64,000 nt of DNA from Geomonas silvestris (GTDB lineage Bacteria; Desulfobacterota; Desulfuromonadia; Geobacterales; Geobacteraceae), in assembly GCF_014193515.1 (NCBI RefSeq), contig NZ_BLXX01000009.1:1-64000 (forward strand), read 5' to 3'. The notes under the pieces are model-generated. The model was not told the DNA's origin, made no database searches, and worked only from the letters and a program-made list of their open reading frames with translations. Position numbers and translations under genes: made by a program. Shown here piece after piece: positions 16,813 through 25,712 of the stretch; position 1 is the first letter of the stretch, and every line of letters begins with the position of its first letter.

Positions 16813-17134
16813 GACGATCCTCCTCAAGGGCCTCTTTCAGGTTGTCCAGTGCCTGGAGCCGCCCTCGCTCGAACTTCCCGATCCAACGGGTGTAGATCTC
16901 GTTGATCGGTACCGGGTTCAGGTAATGCAGCTTCTCGCGCCCCCGCCACTTGGTTACCACCAGGTCGGCCGCTTCGAGTACGGCAAGATGCTTGGTCACC
17001 GCCTGGCGGGTCATCTCATGACCTTCACACAGCTCGTTAAGCGTAAGCCCGTTGCAGACTCGAAGCCGGTCCAGCAAGGCCCGGCGGCTGCCATCGGCTA
17101 AGGCCTTGAACACGTTGTCTTCGTTGGTAGCCAT
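16805..17134 (-). CDS. ArsR-family winged-helix regulator
   Basis: 109-residue regulator with the ArsR wHTH core: N-V-F-K-A-L-A-D-G-S-R-R-A-L-L-D-R-L, then T-R-Q-A-V-T-K-H-L-A-V-L-E recognition helix and R-G-R-E-K wing. No metal-binding CxC motif is present, so it probably senses something other than arsenite. A TTGACA-17-CATATT promoter with a perfect GCAACC/GGTTGC palindrome between the boxes ends only six bases before the ATG, and there is no Shine-Dalgarno sequence. The mRNA is probably leaderless and autoregulated. Confidence 0.85.
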   Translation of the reverse strand: MATNEDNVFKALADGSRRALLDRLRVCNGLTLNELCEGHEMTRQAVTKHLAVLEAADLVVTKWRGREKLHYLNPVPINEIYTRWIGKFERGRLQALDNLKEALEEDRHE

Positions 17135-17140
17135 GATGTA

Positions 17141-17169
17141 AATATGCAACCAAAGGGTTGCGTTGTCAA
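17141..17169 (-). promoter_or_regulatory. arsR promoter with internal operator, probably leaderless
   Basis: Minus-strand TTGACA (17164-17169) and CATATT (17141-17146) are 17 bases apart. The palindrome GCAACC-N4-GGTTGC (17146-17161) fills the spacer. The -10 box ends six bases before the ATG at 17134. Confidence 0.7.
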
Positions 17170-17239
17170 GCAATCGAAACAGGGTGACGGGGCAGGGTGA
17201 CGGCAGGGGGGAATTGAAACGGAGATGTCCGGATAAACC

Positions 17240-17270
17240 AAGGGCTTCCGAGATTGTCCCGGAAGCCCTT
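17240..17270. terminator. Hairpin downstream of the OmpA-like gene
   Basis: AAGGGCTTCCG/CGGAAGCCCTT stem, about 20 bases past the stop of the minus-strand gene. The T tract is interrupted (TTGGTTT). The same hairpin is duplicated at 11172-11206. Confidence 0.6.
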
Positions 17271-17291
17271 TTGTGTTGAAGCCTGGTATCG

Positions 17292-17966
17292 CTAGTTTTC
17301 TCCGCTGGTTTGTGCCTTGATCTTCGCGTTGGGGCTGATTTCCATCTGCACGCGACGGTTTAACGCGCGATTTTCGGCTGTGTCGTTGGGGACTGCCGGA
17401 CGGCTCGAGCCGTAGCCGACCGCGGTCATCCGGGAAGACGGTACGCCGTTGGCCGCGAGGAAGTCACGGACGTGGTTCGCCCTTCTTTGGCTCAGGGGCT
17501 GATTGACGGCATCGGACCCGGTGGAGTCGGTGTGCCCCTGAATGACGATGTTGGTCTCGGAGTTCTTCAGGGTCGCCGCTGCTTTGGCCAGGGAGTCTTT
17601 CGCATCCGGCTTGAGGACGTCCTTGCCGGTGTCGAACAGGATGCCGGAGGGGAGCGCGACATAGACTTTATCGCCGTCCCGCACGACTGCCGCTTCGGGC
17701 ATGTTCTTTTTCAAGGCTGCCGCCTGGCGGTCCATGTAGTTGCCGACGCCGCCGCCAACTACCGCACCGGTCAACCCGCCGATGGCCGCTCCTTTTCCTC
17801 CGCCGAACAGCGCGCCGACGCCGGCACCCAGCGCGGCCCCGCCAACTCCGCCGATGGCGGTCCTCTTGTATTCGTAGCTGCCATCCGGGTTCGTCGCGCA
17901 GCCAGTGGTCAGTGAGGCAACTGCTACAGCACACGCCACAACTTTCGCAAGCCATTTGAAATCCAT
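17292..17966 (-). CDS. OmpA-family lipoprotein with glycine-zipper segment
   Basis: 224-residue outer-membrane lipoprotein. Signal peptide with lipobox LTTGC (lipidated C23), a glycine-zipper region (G-G-V-G-G-A-A-L-G-A-G-V-G-A-L-F and on) near residues 38-75, and an OmpA C-terminal peptidoglycan-binding domain (I-Q-G-H-T-D-S-T-G-S-D near residue 145, then the N-R-R-V-Q-M-E ending). It should tether outer membrane to peptidoglycan, like YiaD/Pal-type proteins. GGAGGAAGCG precedes the ATG. The end of this gene is duplicated as a fragment at 11229. Confidence 0.88.
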   Translation of the reverse strand: MDFKWLAKVVACAVAVASLTTGCATNPDGSYEYKRTAIGGVGGAALGAGVGALFGGGKGAAIGGLTGAVVGGGVGNYMDRQAAALKKNMPEAAVVRDGDKVYVALPSGILFDTGKDVLKPDAKDSLAKAAATLKNSETNIVIQGHTDSTGSDAVNQPLSQRRANHVRDFLAANGVPSSRMTAVGYGSSRPAVPNDTAENRALNRRVQMEISPNAKIKAQTSGEN

Positions 17967-18194
17967 CGCTTCCTCCTTTTATTGTATGCTTTCCGCTTGA
18001 TGCCGGGGAACCTCGCGACCCGGAGGCCGCGGCTACAACCCGCGGCTCCCACGGTACGCGCGGTTCGTCCTTGAGAATGATATCAAGGGGGGAATGCCTT
18101 TCAATCCATATATACTCAAGTGCGACCTCATGTAAAGTGCGGCGTCCCTCTTGCGGCACTCTCGGCCGACAACTTCCCCCGGCCGGGACCCGGC

Positions 18195-21100
18195 CTAGGC
18201 GTCCAGCATGGCTCGTACCTTGCGCAGCAGTTCCATCGGCTGGACCGGCTTCATGATCAGTTCGACCTCCTTGCCGGAGACCCCCCGGTTCTGCATGAAA
18301 TCGGCGGTATATCCGCTGGAATAGAGGACCCTTACCTCGGGGCTCTGCAGGGATATCTCGTCGTAGGCCGCCTTGCCGTTTTTCTTGGGCATGATCATGT
18401 CCATCACCACGAGCGCTATGCTCCCCCGGTGCTCCGCGAATTTCTCCACGGCATCCTCGCCGTCCACCGCCTCGATCACCCGGTAACCGAACTTGGTAAG
18501 GACCGACACCATGAGGCCGCGCACGTCGGTATCGTCTTCGGCGAGGAGGATGGTCTCGCTCCCCCCCGGCGGCAGGTCGAGCGGTGCGGGGGGCGCTTTT
18601 TCCTCGGGCTCTTCCGCGTGGTAGACCGGCAGGCAGATGCTGAACCTGGTGCCGCGCCCCGGCGCGCTCTCGACATCGATGAAGCCGTTATGCTGCTTGA
18701 CGATCCCGTAGACGATCGACATGCCAAGGCCGGTCCCTTCCCCCACTTCCTTGGTGGTGTAGAACGGCTCGAAGATCCTCTGGCTGGTCTCGTGGTCCAT
18801 GCCGCAGCCGGTGTCGGTAACCGTCACCGCCGCGTAGGGGCCCGGCTCTATGCCGCCCAGCTCCTGCTCGGCCGAGGCCGCCACCATCCGGGTGCCGGTC
18901 TCGATGGTCAAGAGCCCCCCCTTCTTCATGGCGTCGCGGGCGTTGGTCGCCAGGTTGACCAGGACCTGTTCCATCTGCCCCTGGTCGGCGTAGATCATGG
19001 GCCCTTTCCCCTGGGTGACGGTCCGCAGCTGGATGTCCTCGCCGATGACCCTCACGATGAACTTCTTGAAGTGTTCGATCACCTCGTTCAGGTAGAGCGG
19101 CTTGAGCGCGAAGACCTGCTTGCGGCTGAAGGCCAAAAGCCCCCGGGTAAGCTGGGAGGCCTTTTCCGCCGAGCCGAGGATGTGGGCGACCTCTTCCTTG
19201 TGCCGGTCGCTCAGCGCGGCGTCGCGCTGCAAAAGGTCGCCGTAGCCGATGATCACCTGCAGGATGTTGTTGAAGTCGTGGGCCACCCCGCCGGCCAGTT
19301 GCCCCACGGTCTCCATTTTCTGCGCCTGCCTGAGCTGCTCTTCCAGGTGGATGCGCTCGTTGAGCGCCCGCGACAGCCGGATGGTGCTGAAGCTTAGGGT
19401 CGAGATGATCTTGGTCAGTTTGGCGTAGAACTGCATCCCCGCCTCGGCCGTCGCGCGGCTGAAGCGCGGCACCCGGTCCAGGGCGGCCAGGTATTCCGCC
19501 TCGTCGAAGCCGTAGCGCCGCGCCTGGGCACGGAAGAACTCCACGTCGGGGGCCTCGTCCTCGTAAAAGAACTGCCCGATGAAGATGTTCCCCACGTGCC
19601 TTCCCCCCACCTCGAGCGGGGTGACCATGTCCCACATGTTGTTCTTGCAGCGGTAGTGCTTGAAGGACCCCACCGGGACGCCGTTGGTCAGCTGGGTGTC
19701 GCTTTCCAGGCAGTTTCTCAGGGTGGCGGGGTGGCAGCGGTGAAACTTGGTGCAGATGTCCTGCCAGCCGACCGCGACCAGGACCTTCCCCGAGACGTCG
19801 AGGACCGCGCCCAGCATCCCGGTCAGCCGGTAAAAGTCCTCCAGCATGGACTGCAGCATCTCGCAGTCGACGATGTCGGAGAGTTCCAGGGATCCCAGGT
19901 CGCCGTCGGGCTCCATGATCGCCTTGAGGCGGTTGCGGACCGTGGTCTCGCTCTGCTTGAGCGCCTTTTCCACCCGCCGGCGCTCCTCGATCTCCTCCTC
20001 GAGCAGCACGGTCTGGTCCTGCAGCGTTTCCTGGGCCACCTGGCGCTCGACCAGCTCCTCTTCGAGCCGCGCGGTCTGCTGCTGCAGGGTGTCTTCCAGG
20101 CGCTTGCGCCCGGTGATGTCGAAGAAGGTCGAGCGGATCAGCCGGCGCTCGTCGTCGGGGAGCCGGGTCAGCCGTACCTCGCACAATAGCTCCCGGCCGT
20201 CGAGGCTGCGGACCGCCCGCTCGAAGCACGGGGTTTCTCCGGCGAGCGCGGCGGCGTTGTGCTCGGCCATGGTTTCGGTTGCCTGCCGCTGGTCGGGCTG
20301 CTCGGGGGCGAAGAACCTCAAGGGGCCGCTTTTCAGGAGCTCGTCCCGGCTGCAGCCGAACATGACTTCGGCCATCCTGTTGGCATCGACGAAGCGGTCC
20401 AGGTCGACGTCGTACACCAGGAGGGCTTCGGTGGCCTGCTCGTTCATGATCCGGAAGTAGGTTTCGCTCTTTTGCAGCCTGGCCGTTTGGGCGCGCAGCT
20501 CTGCCTCGACCTCGCTGCGCGCGCCGATCTCGCGCTTTACCCCCCACATCGCGTAACACATGCCGAGGACCAGCGACAGGCAGAAGAATTCCAGCGTCAA
20601 GAGCACCCAGTCGAGCCCCCGCCCGTAGGACCCCAGCTGCAGCTGCACTCCGCCCCCCACGGGGAGCAGCGCGGTCCGGTAGACGAGGTCGGGGTCGGGG
20701 TCTGGGTGGCCGGCCCCGCTCAGTTCGGCCAGGAGCCCGCCCGAGGCGTCCCTGAGGCTTACCGGGTGGGTGGCGCCGACCTGGGGGGCAGCCAGGGCCT
20801 GCAGCAACCTCTGGCAGGAGTACACGCCGGCGAACAGGCCGAGGAAGCGGTCCCCGCGGAACACCGGAACCCAGACCTCGATGGAGGGATTGCCCTGGAT
20901 CGCCTCGAAGGGGAGGGTGTAGGCCGGCTGGCGGGTCTCCCGGGCCAGTTGGGCCGCCCGTTTGGGCTCCGGTAGGTCCAGGTGGAGCCCGAGTATCTGC
21001 TCGTTACCCTCAAGGGGGGAGACATCGCGGATGAAAAGATCCGCGTCGACCCAGGTTACGTTGAAGATTTCCGGATGCCCCAGGACGTAGCGCTGGGCGC

Positions 21101-21359
21101 GCTCCTGGAACCGCCTGGCATCGAGGGCGCCGGAGGCGCGGTCCTTTGCCAGCATCTGCAGGTAGTCCTCGTTCCCCTTGAAGCGCAGCTGCATGCTTCG
21201 TGCGAGAGACTCGGCGCCGCTCCTAAGCTCGGCGCGCCTGGAGTTGTAGGAGTTCTGGTTCACCAGCCACATGATGGCCGCAAAAAACACCAGGAAGGTG
21301 GCGAGCATGATGACCGGGCTGTACCACAGCCTGTTACTACCCCTATTCTGCAGGTTCAT
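18195..21359 (-). CDS. Membrane hybrid histidine kinase with PAS and PocR sensor domains
   Basis: 1054-residue sensor. In order: membrane helix at about 13-33; a periplasmic Cache/CHASE-like sensor; a second helix near 260-280; PAS near 300-420; a coiled coil; a PocR ligand-binding domain near 480-640 with conserved cysteines (C-T-K-F-H-R-C, R-C-K-N-N); HisKA with the phosphoacceptor in GGVAHDFNN near 690; HATPase; and a C-terminal receiver with the acceptor in VVMDMIMP near 989. Output beyond the receiver is unknown. The start at 21359 is chosen over 21503 because AGAGGA precedes it and the frame upstream is not membrane-like. It is not obviously in an operon. The 228-base spacer 17967-18194 shows no gene. 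Confidence 0.88.
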   Translation of the reverse strand: MNLQNRGSNRLWYSPVIMLATFLVFFAAIMWLVNQNSYNSRRAELRSGAESLARSMQLRFKGNEDYLQMLAKDRASGALDARRFQERAQRYVLGHPEIFNVTWVDADLFIRDVSPLEGNEQILGLHLDLPEPKRAAQLARETRQPAYTLPFEAIQGNPSIEVWVPVFRGDRFLGLFAGVYSCQRLLQALAAPQVGATHPVSLRDASGGLLAELSGAGHPDPDPDLVYRTALLPVGGGVQLQLGSYGRGLDWVLLTLEFFCLSLVLGMCYAMWGVKREIGARSEVEAELRAQTARLQKSETYFRIMNEQATEALLVYDVDLDRFVDANRMAEVMFGCSRDELLKSGPLRFFAPEQPDQRQATETMAEHNAAALAGETPCFERAVRSLDGRELLCEVRLTRLPDDERRLIRSTFFDITGRKRLEDTLQQQTARLEEELVERQVAQETLQDQTVLLEEEIEERRRVEKALKQSETTVRNRLKAIMEPDGDLGSLELSDIVDCEMLQSMLEDFYRLTGMLGAVLDVSGKVLVAVGWQDICTKFHRCHPATLRNCLESDTQLTNGVPVGSFKHYRCKNNMWDMVTPLEVGGRHVGNIFIGQFFYEDEAPDVEFFRAQARRYGFDEAEYLAALDRVPRFSRATAEAGMQFYAKLTKIISTLSFSTIRLSRALNERIHLEEQLRQAQKMETVGQLAGGVAHDFNNILQVIIGYGDLLQRDAALSDRHKEEVAHILGSAEKASQLTRGLLAFSRKQVFALKPLYLNEVIEHFKKFIVRVIGEDIQLRTVTQGKGPMIYADQGQMEQVLVNLATNARDAMKKGGLLTIETGTRMVAASAEQELGGIEPGPYAAVTVTDTGCGMDHETSQRIFEPFYTTKEVGEGTGLGMSIVYGIVKQHNGFIDVESAPGRGTRFSICLPVYHAEEPEEKAPPAPLDLPPGGSETILLAEDDTDVRGLMVSVLTKFGYRVIEAVDGEDAVEKFAEHRGSIALVVMDMIMPKKNGKAAYDEISLQSPEVRVLYSSGYTADFMQNRGVSGKEVELIMKPVQPMELLRKVRAMLDA

Positions 21360-21621
21360 TGGGAATCCTCTGTGGTTCTCGTGAGGTTCGAAAGGGAGAT
21401 CGGGCCGTCTCTCCCCGTATGGCAGGTAATCGGTTTTCGCACGGAATCGTTGAATAAAAACAGCAGCCGGCCGGGTTCCGACAACGGCCCCGCACCGCCT
21501 CAAAACAGTGCGCTACCTTCCGCCAGGCAGCCGCAAAGGCGCAACGCCTGATAATAACAGAGCTCTACCGGGTAACGCACGCCAAATTTCTCGCCGAAGC
21601 GGGAGCCCCTCCCCCGGACGC

Positions 21622-21654
21622 AAAAAAACCCGCGCAAGGTTTAACCTGCGCGGG
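21622..21654 (-). terminator. Terminator after the first cytochrome pair
   Basis: Stem CCCGCGCA/TGCGCGGG with additional AGG/CCT pairing, followed on the minus strand by seven T. It ends the two-gene unit 22777-21716. The 356-base gap 21360-21715 contains nothing else. Confidence 0.85.
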
Positions 21655-21715
21655 CCCGGGGAGGGTGCCGCCAGCCGGCTCGCGAACGAGCTGCCGGCCG
21701 GCGGAACTGCCCGCA

Positions 21716-22420
21716 TCAATGGCAGCCGAAGCATTTGGAGGTGTACTTGGCGACGACATCCACGGTGCCGTTGGCATGCTGGCTCGGGGCGGTCACGTAG
21801 TTGGAGAGGATGGTCTTGCCGTCGACGGTCGTGCTGGATTTGGCGTCCGGATGGCAGGTTTCACAGTTGTTGGCGCCGATCATGCTGTTGCCGTGCTGCC
21901 CGCTGTGCCAGACGTACGAGTAGTTTTTCGGCGGGCTGCCGTGGCAGCTGTCGCAGTTACTCGCGTTGTCGTAGAGCCACTTGGCCGTGGCGCTGCTCAT
22001 CCCCCCGTACTGGATGGTGACCGGTACCGCCTCGTCGAGACCCCAGTCCCAGATGTAGTAGGTGAAATTCCCGGCCGGCACGTTGTGGCAGGCGATGTTC
22101 GAGCAGGTGGCGGGCTCGGCGGTTTTCGGGTTGTTCCAGGCCCCCGACTTGGTGAAGAGCGGGGCCGGACCGCCGGGCTGGAAGGCGGGTTTCGCGCTGT
22201 CCTTGAAGAAGGTCCCCGACACGATGAAGCTGCTCGTCACCTTGTGGCAGGCATCGCAGTCGTTCATGTAGTTCTGATGGATGGTGTGCATGATGTCGGG
22301 ACAAAGGTCGTTGCTCGTGGCATCGATGCAGTAGTTGGCACTGTCGGCAACCGAGCCGGTGGCCGCCTGGAGCAGGAGGGCCAATCCGAGTGCTGCGGCT
22401 GACACACGTCTTCTTTTCAT
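21716..22420 (-). CDS. Secreted five-haem c-type cytochrome, copy A
   Basis: 234 residues with a Sec signal peptide (cleavage around residue 25). Four CxxCH sites (CDACH, CDSCH, CETCH, CFGCH) and one CX4CH site (CSNIACH) give up to five covalent haems. The CX4CH...CxxCH arrangement is the Geobacter GSu_C4xC__C2xCH type. The protein ends exactly at its last haem site. It is 32 bases downstream of the small secreted gene and probably co-transcribed. A close paralogue is at 33515-34198. Electron transfer in the periplasm or outside the cell is inferred. Confidence 0.82.
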   Translation of the reverse strand: MKRRRVSAAALGLALLLQAATGSVADSANYCIDATSNDLCPDIMHTIHQNYMNDCDACHKVTSSFIVSGTFFKDSAKPAFQPGGPAPLFTKSGAWNNPKTAEPATCSNIACHNVPAGNFTYYIWDWGLDEAVPVTIQYGGMSSATAKWLYDNASNCDSCHGSPPKNYSYVWHSGQHGNSMIGANNCETCHPDAKSSTTVDGKTILSNYVTAPSQHANGTVDVVAKYTSKCFGCH

Positions 22421-22453
22421 GTAGGTACCCCGGGAAATGTAGTTGGTTGCCGG

Positions 22454-22777
22454 CTATTTCTTGTCGGTGTCAGCTTTCAGCTTCGAGGGCTTCGGGTTCG
22501 GCTTCTTGTACTTCTTCAGGACGTAGCTGTCGATCGAGGCGTCGTGGGGAACCCATTCCTGCCCGTTGTAGATGTATTCCTTGTTGTCGGTGGTGTTGAA
22601 GTACACCGTGTGGATTTTCGGGTTGCTCGGTTCGTGAGGCAGGCGCTGGACCTCTTTGGCGGAGGCCGGAGACACAGCCAGCAGCAGCGCGCAGAGCATC
22701 GTGGCGGGGAGAGTTGCCTGTCTGACCAAACGGCAGGGCACACGGGTCGGCTTGAGAGATGAGTCGGTTCTTTTCAT
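22454..22777 (-). CDS. Small secreted protein of cytochrome module, copy A
   Basis: 107 residues with an N-terminal signal (A-L-L-L-A-V-S-P-A-S-A, cleavage near residue 40). The mature part is short and carries EYIYNGQEWVPHDAS followed by SYVLKKYKKP, almost identical to the paralogue at 33153. No cysteines remain in the mature protein, so it is not a cytochrome. In both places it directly precedes a five-haem cytochrome gene, which suggests a partner or assembly role. No known family was recognised. Confidence 0.7.
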   Translation of the reverse strand: MKRTDSSLKPTRVPCRLVRQATLPATMLCALLLAVSPASAKEVQRLPHEPSNPKIHTVYFNTTDNKEYIYNGQEWVPHDASIDSYVLKKYKKPNPKPSKLKADTDKK

Positions 22778-22947
22778 GCTGATGAGCTCCTCTTATGGTT
22801 ATCTGTAAGGTTCCAGAAGGTTCGTCACGGCGCCAGCCGATGGCGCTTCGTCGCTTGAGAAGGGTAGGGCTCAGGTCCGCACCGGGAAAAAAGGCCTCGG
22901 CATAGAGTTACCAAGAGGACGAAAGCCGACGCTCGACGGCGCTTTTA

Positions 22948-22965
22948 CAGCAAAATTCCTGCCAA
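22948..22965 (-). promoter_or_regulatory. Sigma-54 (RpoN) type promoter for the first pair
   Basis: The minus strand reads TTGGCAGGAATTTTGCTG: GG and GC are at the correct -24/-12 distance for an RpoN promoter. It lies about 170 bases upstream of the small secreted gene at 22777. The 742-base gap 22778-23519 is otherwise without genes; its right half is AT-rich. Confidence 0.6.
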
Positions 22966-23519
22966 TGCCGCACCTTGCGCAATAACGGCGCCTTCGTCCC
23001 CGCTGGCCGGTATTGTCGTACCGACAGCTACGCCATATGGCGGAATCCCGGCCGGCATTGTGTAAGCAGTGGATACTCTTGGAGAATTATTATAGGCGAC
23101 GACAGGCCAGAAAGGGGGACCTGCCGGGGGGGGGAGGCGGGGGCATGTGTGTTTTCACATCTTTAAAAGGCCGGAGTAATCCCGCTTCAATAAAAAACGG
23201 CAATGATATTGTTGTTTTAACTTTAGGGTATAAAGCCTGGCGTCTTAGGAAAAAAGCGTAATCTACCTGTAAGCGATTTGACGATGTTTGTTTACGCTAT
23301 ATGGCACGAATTCAGTTGCCTACAACGAACTAACTCCATCAAAACAAAGGAAACTACCAAAGGTGCGATATTTGCAGTATGCGATGAAATATCTTGGATA
23401 AATTAAGAATATATTAATTAGTCTTTGAGATTCGCTCCAGCTCTTCTGTGAGTTTTTGCACGCTAAAAACCGCTTTTATGCTTTATATAATGTGGAATTT
23501 CCCAACAAGGAGCCGAAGA

Positions 23520-25634
23520 ATGAAAAAGATGTTGCTGGTTGCCATTGGCCTCGCTGCCTTTGCTTTGGTCCAACCTCGCGGTGCCGGAGCTGTTAGCCAC
23601 AACCTGGCCAACGTGCCCTCATGTATCAGTTGCCACAACACCCCGATTCCCGACGGCCCGACCTTCAATAACTCCTGCCTCCAGTGTCACGACGTGGCAG
23701 CCAATAACGCTGCGGTCACCCACAAGCTCGACCCCAGCCGGCAGGGTGGTACCTCCCACAGCTGGAGCGGCAACGCGGTGAACCCTGCGGCCGGCGCCCA
23801 GAAACCGACCAGCGGCGCGCTGGCAGAGGTATCCCGCGTCACCGGGAGCACCCTTGCCTGCGTGAACTGCCATAACCCGCATGCCACCAACAATACTGCC
23901 GCAGGCTTCCTGAGGACCGGCAGCGCGGACCAGCTCTGCCTCGACTGCCACCGCTCCCGCAACGTCACAAGCCACCGGGTCGACCCGACCAGGTCCCCGG
24001 CCAGCCACCCGGTCAACGTCAAGTACCAGGATGCCGTGGCCGCCGGCGGTTTCAGCAGCACCCCCGGGAATGCGGCGCTGAGCGCCGGGCTCGCCGCGAC
24101 CGGCGGCACGCTTCTGTGCAGCACCTGCCACGACGTGCACGACAGCGTGACGCAGGACGGCTCGCTCTTGCGCGCCGAGGCCCGCGGGGCCGCAGTCACT
24201 GCCGGCAACCCCGACAACGCCAACTTCTGCACCAGCTGCCATACCGGGAAGTACAACCACAACGCCAAGGGGCAGGACATCCAGTGCCTCGACTGCCATG
24301 CCGCCCACGTCGACTACGACCCCGCAGACCCCGCCGGGGCCCAGGGGACCAACGTGAGCCTGGTGCGCAGGTACCTGCCGGGGAAAAACGCCCAGACCTT
24401 CTTCCGCGCCGGCGACTACTACAAAAACGGCGACGGCTCCGGCGTCTGCCAATCCTGCCACGCGGTTCCGACCGGCGCCAAACCGTACGGGGCGCTGCAC
24501 GACAGCAAGGGACCTTCCGACTGCACGGCCTGCCACAGCCACGCCAACGCTAAAGGGTCCTTCAGCGCGAACGTCGCCTGCGGCGGCTGCCACGCGCTCC
24601 CCCCGACCGACTCCGTCTTCTACAGCGGCGTCCAGAAGTACTCCCACAAGGCGGGGGATACCGCCTGCGACAGCTGCCACACCTCGGCCACGGCGCCCAG
24701 CCACAACGACGGCACGGTGAACCTCGTCACGGGCGCCAACTCCTGCAGCGCCTGCCACGCGTACCCCCCCGCGAGCCCGGCGCACACAACGGCGACCACC
24801 GCGCCGTTCAACTGCACCTTCTGTCACCTGTACACCGACTTCAACGGCTCGCTGCACAACAACGGGAGCCTCGACCTGAACGTCGCGAACCTTACCTGCA
24901 CCACCTGCCACCCCACCCTGAGCAGCTCGCACGCGGCCCACGTCGGGAACCTGCCGACCTTGGTGACCGCGTACGGCGGCAGCGACCCGTATTTCCTCAA
25001 CAACAACACCGACGCCACGGGGTACCGGTTCGGCTGCGCCTACTGCCACCCGACCAGCAACGCGAACCACTGGAACGGGACCATCGTCTTAGCGGGGAAC
25101 GGCTTTGCCGGCACCAGCAAGACCAACGTCACCTGCAGCGCCAGCGTCTGCCACAGCGACGGCAAAGGGGGCTTTGTCGCGAGTCCCAACTGGTACACCG
25201 GTTTTGTCGGCCAGGACCGCTGCTCGATGTGCCACGCGGCTGCCCCGACCAGCGGCGCCCATTTCGCCCACACCTCGATCAACGGCATCCACGACGGCAG
25301 CAGCGGGATCAGCTACCCCGCCACTTACAGCTGCGTGAAGTGCCACAGCGCGACGGTCGACGCCAACCGGAACATCTACTACCCGAACCACGTGAATGGG
25401 ACGGTCAAGGTGAGCTTCATCGCCGCGAGCGAGGTCTCCAAGGCGCAGCTCACGAGCGTCGACCCCGCCATCTGGACCAGAAACGGCTCGATCGACACCT
25501 CGGTACAGCCCTTGAGCGCCGGAAGTTATGCCAATGCCACCTGCTCCAACATCGCATGCCATAACAACCTGGTGACCCCGGCCTGGAACAGCGCGGTCAA
25601 GATCTCCTGCGTCGACTGCCACTCGAAGCTGTAA
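23520..25634 (+). CDS. Giant multiheme cytochrome, 18 CxxCH plus 2 CX4CH
   Basis: 704-residue secreted protein with a signal peptide ending near residue 24 (G-A-G-A). I count eighteen CxxCH and two CX4CH motifs (CSASVCH, CSNIACH), so up to 20 haems. The N-terminal half is clearly homologous to that of the 1013-residue cytochrome at 34247 (shared blocks GQDIQCLDCH, HVDYDP, L-P-G-K and F-F-R). AAGGAGCCG precedes the ATG at 23520; the longer frame from 23448 lacks a site. It is divergent from the first small-protein/five-haem pair. Extracellular electron conduction is the likely role, by analogy with Geobacter cytochromes. Confidence 0.85.
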   Translation: MKKMLLVAIGLAAFALVQPRGAGAVSHNLANVPSCISCHNTPIPDGPTFNNSCLQCHDVAANNAAVTHKLDPSRQGGTSHSWSGNAVNPAAGAQKPTSGALAEVSRVTGSTLACVNCHNPHATNNTAAGFLRTGSADQLCLDCHRSRNVTSHRVDPTRSPASHPVNVKYQDAVAAGGFSSTPGNAALSAGLAATGGTLLCSTCHDVHDSVTQDGSLLRAEARGAAVTAGNPDNANFCTSCHTGKYNHNAKGQDIQCLDCHAAHVDYDPADPAGAQGTNVSLVRRYLPGKNAQTFFRAGDYYKNGDGSGVCQSCHAVPTGAKPYGALHDSKGPSDCTACHSHANAKGSFSANVACGGCHALPPTDSVFYSGVQKYSHKAGDTACDSCHTSATAPSHNDGTVNLVTGANSCSACHAYPPASPAHTTATTAPFNCTFCHLYTDFNGSLHNNGSLDLNVANLTCTTCHPTLSSSHAAHVGNLPTLVTAYGGSDPYFLNNNTDATGYRFGCAYCHPTSNANHWNGTIVLAGNGFAGTSKTNVTCSASVCHSDGKGGFVASPNWYTGFVGQDRCSMCHAAAPTSGAHFAHTSINGIHDGSSGISYPATYSCVKCHSATVDANRNIYYPNHVNGTVKVSFIAASEVSKAQLTSVDPAIWTRNGSIDTSVQPLSAGSYANATCSNIACHNNLVTPAWNSAVKISCVDCHSKL

Positions 25635-25712
25635 CGGTCGGGTCGGGCCGGTCGGCCGCTGCTCCTAACTGACGATACTTACTTACCAGTCTATAAAGCG
25701 AGGTTACACGAA

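Noticed and set aside
22855-22960. Second GEMM riboswitch (GACGAAAGCC) upstream of the first cytochrome pair
   Set aside because: The other conserved aptamer blocks and closing helix are missing.
23013-23261. 82-residue frame in the gap before the 23520 cytochrome
   Set aside because: Glycine run from a G-rich tract and no recognisable feature.
23310-23330. Sigma-54 promoter TGGCACGAATTCAGTTGC before the 23520 cytochrome
   Set aside because: The GG-GC spacing is three bases too long.
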